9,707 nucleotides of DNA from Bacteroidota bacterium (GTDB lineage: Bacteria > Bacteroidota > Ignavibacteria > Ignavibacteriales > Ignavibacteriaceae), in the NCBI GenBank assembly GCA_021793635.1, contig JAJYSI010000083.1, positions 1 through 9,707 of the forward strand. Reading direction: 5' to 3'. Positions 6,873 through 9,707 of the stretch are shown piece after piece. Every line of letters begins with the position of its first letter. Within the stretch, counting starts at the first letter, position 1. The position numbers and the translations under genes are program-made. The notes beneath the pieces are model-generated. The model had not been told where the DNA came from and searched no databases. It saw only the letters and a program-made list of their open reading frames with translations.

Positions 6873-9521
6873 ATGCTGAAATTAAACAATCAAACTGCCG
6901 CTGACATTAAAATATTTCTTATCATATTAATTTTTATAATGATTGGTATGAATAATATTTTTCCTCAATCGAATTCCGAAAATCTTAATCTTCGGCTGGA
7001 GAAAAATTGGTATATTCAGTCTTCGGAAAAAATTCATGAAAGCGGTTCAGAAATTTCAAATGCAAATTATTCCGTAAGCAGTTGGTTCCGTGCTGAAGTT
7101 CCTTCTACAGTTCTTGGATCGCTCGTTTCAGACGGTGTCTATAAAAATGTTTTTGTCAGTGAAAATCTTAAAAAAATTCCGGAGAGAAAATTTGAAAAAG
7201 CCTGGTGGTACCGGGCTGAGTTTGTAATTCCAAAAAGGTTGAAAGGGAAATACGCGGACCTGGAATTTGAAGGTATAAATTACCGTGCAAACATTTGGCT
7301 CAACGGGCATGAGATTGCAGACAGCAGCAAAATATTCGGTTCTTTTAGAATGTTCAGCTTTGATGTTTCGGATTTTATTAATTATAACGGAAAGAATATT
7401 CTTGCCATTGAAGTTTTTCCGCCGGTTAAAGGAGATCCGACAATCGGCTTTGTCGATTGGAGCCCTGCGCCGCCTGATAGAAATATGGGACTTTGGCGTC
7501 CGGTTAAAATTAAATTCAGCGGAGAAGTCTCAATAAAAAATCCGTTTGTGCAAAGTAAGATAAATTTGAAAACGCTGAAGGAAGCTTCACTTACTGTCTC
7601 ATCCGAATTGAAAAATAATTCCCAGAAAAAAGTTTCGGGAATTCTTATTGGAGAAATTGGAAAAATCATATTCTCCAAAAAAATAAATCTGGATTCGGCA
7701 GAAAAAAAATTAGTAATCTTCTCGCCTGAAGATTTTCCTCAGCTTAAAATCAATAATCCGCGGCTTTGGTGGGCTAATCAGTTCGGCAAGCCTGAGCTTT
7801 ATCAATTAAAAATGAAATTTAAAACAGAACGAAAATTATCCGATGAAACAAAAACTGAATTTGGAATCCGGGAAGTTTCCGATTACATAAATAAAGAAGG
7901 CTTCCGCGGATATAAATTAAACGGGAAAAAGATATTAATTAAAGGCGGAGGCTGGGCTGACCACATGTTTCTAAATAACAGCAGTGAAGATTTAAAACAT
8001 CAAATTGAATATGTAAAACAGATGGGCTTAAATGCCATACGCCTCGAAGGCTTTTGGGGAACGAGCAGTAAGCTATACAACTTGTGCGATGAATACGGAA
8101 TAATGGTTATGGTTGGATGGAGCTGCGAATGGGAGTGGCAAAACTTAATCGGCAAGCCTGCTGATGATTACGGTGCAATAAAATCGCCGGAAGATATAAA
8201 TTTAATTTCAAAATCATGGGAAGACCAGATTAAGTGGCTGAGGAATCATCCAAGTATTTTTGTTTGGTTGTACGGAAGCGACAAGTATCCGCGACCCGAA
8301 CTTGAGAAAAGATATCTTGAAATTCTTAAGAAAGATGATCCAACAAGACCATACCTTGCATCTGCCGCCGAACATACAAGCACGATGACCGGGAAATCTG
8401 CGGTTAAGATGCGCGGACCTTATGATTATATTCCTTCAATTTATTGGTGGATCGATAAAAAGTACGGCGGTGCTTTCGGATTTGATACCGAAGTAGGACC
8501 CGGTGCCGAAGTCCCTCCGGTTGAAAGCATCAAAAGGATGATACCCAAAAACGATCTTTGGGAAATCGACAGCGTTTGGAATTTCCATTGCAGCAAAGCA
8601 GCATTTTCAAACCTGAATCATTATAACGAAGCGATGGACAACCGTCTTGGCAAAGCTGCGAACCTGGAAGATTATAATAGAAAGGCGCAGTTCATAAATT
8701 ATGAAAATACACGCGCAATGTACGAAGCCTTCGAAGCGAATAAGTTTAATTCGACCGGTGTTATACATTGGATGCTGAACTCAGCCTGGCCAAAGCTTTG
8801 GTGGCAATTGTATGATTATTATTTGATGCCAGGCGGCGCTTTCTTCGGAACGAAAAAAGCAAATGAGCCGATTCATATTTTATATGATTACGGGAACAAT
8901 AAAATTATTGCCGTTAATAATACACTTTCCGGCGAGAATCATTTAACCGCGGTAATTAGTGTTTTAAATTTCAATTTGACTAAAATGTTTTCTAAAGAAA
9001 TTTCTTTTGATCTTCCGGCAAACCAGGCGATCGAAATTTTCAAACTTCCGGAGATTGAAAAACTCAGTACAACCTACTTTCTTCAGTTAAAGATTTTAAA
9101 TAAAAAAAAGATAGCCAGCTCAAACTTTTACTGTTTATCAACCAGAGAAGATAAGCTTGATTTTGCAAAATCAAACTGGTATGTAACACCGGAAAAAGAA
9201 TTTGCAGACATGAAAGATCTGAATAATCTTAAAAATATTCAGTTGAATGTGAAATCGAAATTTACCGGCGTAAATGACAAAGAAGAAATTTCAGCGGAAA
9301 TATTTAACAATACAGATGAGCTTGCGCTTCAGATTGTATTAAATGTTACGAAGGGAAAATCCGGCGAAACAGTTCTGCCTGTCTTTTGGGACGATAATTA
9401 TTTTTCTCTTCTTCCCGGTGAAAGAAGAACAATTAAAGGATATGTTTTCAAAAAAGATTTAACCGGTGCAAAGCCGTTTTTAAGTATATCCGGATGGAAT
9501 ATAGAAAACTCAAAAAATTAA
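6873..9521 (+). CDS. csxA: GH2 exo-beta-D-glucosaminidase (CsxA-like), exported
   Basis: The predicted role is to release glucosamine from the non-reducing end of chitosan oligosaccharides. A hydrophobic segment (13-27) suggests export or an N-terminal anchor; there is no lipobox cysteine. The domains in order are a GH2 sugar-binding jelly roll (about 35-215; WWYRAEFVIP, INYRANIWLNG), an Ig-like domain (216-335), the TIM barrel (336-665) and two C-terminal beta domains (to 882). The acid/base position reads GSD (468-470), not the NE of most GH2 enzymes, and the nucleophile is E540 in FDTEVGPG. CsxA has the same pair (D469, E541). Further CsxA-like stretches are KMRGPYDYIPSIYWW (512-526), ANLEDYNRKAQFINYEN (596-612), GVIHWMLNSAWP (629-640) and GTKKANEPIHI (659-669). 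E392 in IRLEG falls where CsxA has an acidic residue thought to contact the amine. CsxA is about 1030 residues and carries an extra CBM35 that is absent here. The start is supported by GGA 5 bases before the ATG. A beta-mannosidase-type activity is the main alternative. Confidence 0.85.
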   Translation: MLKLNNQTAADIKIFLIILIFIMIGMNNIFPQSNSENLNLRLEKNWYIQSSEKIHESGSEISNANYSVSSWFRAEVPSTVLGSLVSDGVYKNVFVSENLKKIPERKFEKAWWYRAEFVIPKRLKGKYADLEFEGINYRANIWLNGHEIADSSKIFGSFRMFSFDVSDFINYNGKNILAIEVFPPVKGDPTIGFVDWSPAPPDRNMGLWRPVKIKFSGEVSIKNPFVQSKINLKTLKEASLTVSSELKNNSQKKVSGILIGEIGKIIFSKKINLDSAEKKLVIFSPEDFPQLKINNPRLWWANQFGKPELYQLKMKFKTERKLSDETKTEFGIREVSDYINKEGFRGYKLNGKKILIKGGGWADHMFLNNSSEDLKHQIEYVKQMGLNAIRLEGFWGTSSKLYNLCDEYGIMVMVGWSCEWEWQNLIGKPADDYGAIKSPEDINLISKSWEDQIKWLRNHPSIFVWLYGSDKYPRPELEKRYLEILKKDDPTRPYLASAAEHTSTMTGKSAVKMRGPYDYIPSIYWWIDKKYGGAFGFDTEVGPGAEVPPVESIKRMIPKNDLWEIDSVWNFHCSKAAFSNLNHYNEAMDNRLGKAANLEDYNRKAQFINYENTRAMYEAFEANKFNSTGVIHWMLNSAWPKLWWQLYDYYLMPGGAFFGTKKANEPIHILYDYGNNKIIAVNNTLSGENHLTAVISVLNFNLTKMFSKEISFDLPANQAIEIFKLPEIEKLSTTYFLQLKILNKKKIASSNFYCLSTREDKLDFAKSNWYVTPEKEFADMKDLNNLKNIQLNVKSKFTGVNDKEEISAEIFNNTDELALQIVLNVTKGKSGETVLPVFWDDNYFSLLPGERRTIKGYVFKKDLTGAKPFLSISGWNIENSKN

Positions 9522-9547
9522 TTTTAAAAGTATTTTTTAAAAGTTGT

Positions 9548-9551
9548 GAGG
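9548..9551 (+). promoter_or_regulatory. Shine-Dalgarno site supporting a TTG start for the SSS gene
   Basis: GAGG ends 5 bases before TTG at 9557. An in-frame TAA (9554-9556) abuts that TTG, so the reading frame cannot begin further upstream. No in-frame ATG occurs until 9704, deep in the conserved N-terminal region. Confidence 0.65.
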
Positions 9552-9556
9552 TTTAA

Positions 9557-9707
9557 TTGTACTTTATAGACTACGTTATTATTCTGCTTTATTTCCTTCT
9601 TTCGATTGGAATTGCGCTTTACTATTCAAAGCGTGCAAGCAAAAATACCGACGAATTTTTCCTTTCAGGAAAAAATCTAACGTGGTACCTGGCGGGGCTT
9701 TCAATGG
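9557..9707 (+). CDS. Sodium:solute symporter, SSS family (3' partial)
   Basis: Only the first 50 residues are in the window. They read as the N-terminus of a Na+/sugar (SGLT-like) symporter: a first membrane helix (about 2-23, FIDYVIILLYFLLSIGIALY), then the family's loop pattern SKRASKNTDEFFLSGKNLTWYLAGLSM. The 'EFFL-G+-+-W---G-S' arrangement is typical of this family in Bacteroidota sugar clusters. The start codon is TTG, preceded by GAGG and an adjacent in-frame stop. The 35-bp gap after the GH2 gene suggests the same operon. It probably imports a product of the exported hydrolases, such as GlcN or GlcNAc, but no substrate residue is visible. Confidence 0.85.
   Translation, partial: MYFIDYVIILLYFLLSIGIALYYSKRASKNTDEFFLSGKNLTWYLAGLSM

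Noticed and set aside
8274..8282. GH2 enzyme inactive because NE is missing at the acid/base site
   Set aside because: GSD is the normal form in exo-beta-D-glucosaminidases, and the nucleophile Glu is present at the matching distance.

Overview
The window looks like part of a bacterial chromosome from the Bacteroidota/Chlorobi (FCB) side of the tree, most likely Ignavibacteriota (Ignavibacterium/Melioribacter relatives). The evidence is low GC content, a type IX secretion (T9SS) type A sorting domain with the 'YPNPFNPST' signature at the end of the first gene, and densely packed sugar-utilisation genes. The phylum call is inferred from protein style, not from a marker gene.

Layout: (1) Bases 1-1319 hold the 3' part of a large secreted beta-helix protein with a T9SS tail; its 5' end is outside the window. 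A strong rho-independent terminator (about 1338-1376) closes it. (2) From 1481 to the right edge, five genes run on the + strand with gaps of only 29-57 bp: an AmpG-like MFS transporter, a GH94 phosphorylase closely resembling N,N'-diacetylchitobiose phosphorylase, a secreted GH18 chitinase, a secreted GH2 enzyme of the exo-beta-D-glucosaminidase (CsxA) type, and the start of a sodium:solute symporter (SSS family), cut by the window edge. No internal terminator was seen, so this reads as one operon, possibly with an extra promoter before the GH2 gene.

Together the genes describe a chitin/chitosan-oligosaccharide pathway. The GH18 enzyme (signal peptide, no T9SS tail, so probably periplasmic) would cut chitooligosaccharides to (GlcNAc)2. 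The GH2 enzyme, also exported, would remove non-reducing-end glucosamine from deacetylated oligomers. The MFS carrier would bring (GlcNAc)2 across the inner membrane. The cytoplasmic GH94 enzyme would split it with phosphate into GlcNAc-1-phosphate and GlcNAc, saving ATP. The SSS symporter would be a second, Na+-driven route, perhaps for the released monosaccharide. Outer-membrane uptake (SusC/D-like), GlcNAc kinase, deacetylase, deaminase and a regulator are not in the window.

No tRNA, rRNA, CRISPR array, insertion sequence or phage gene was seen. The parts are known families. The interest lies in their combination (phosphorolytic chitobiose use together with exo-glucosaminidase and two carriers) and in a few small candidate regulatory signals between genes.
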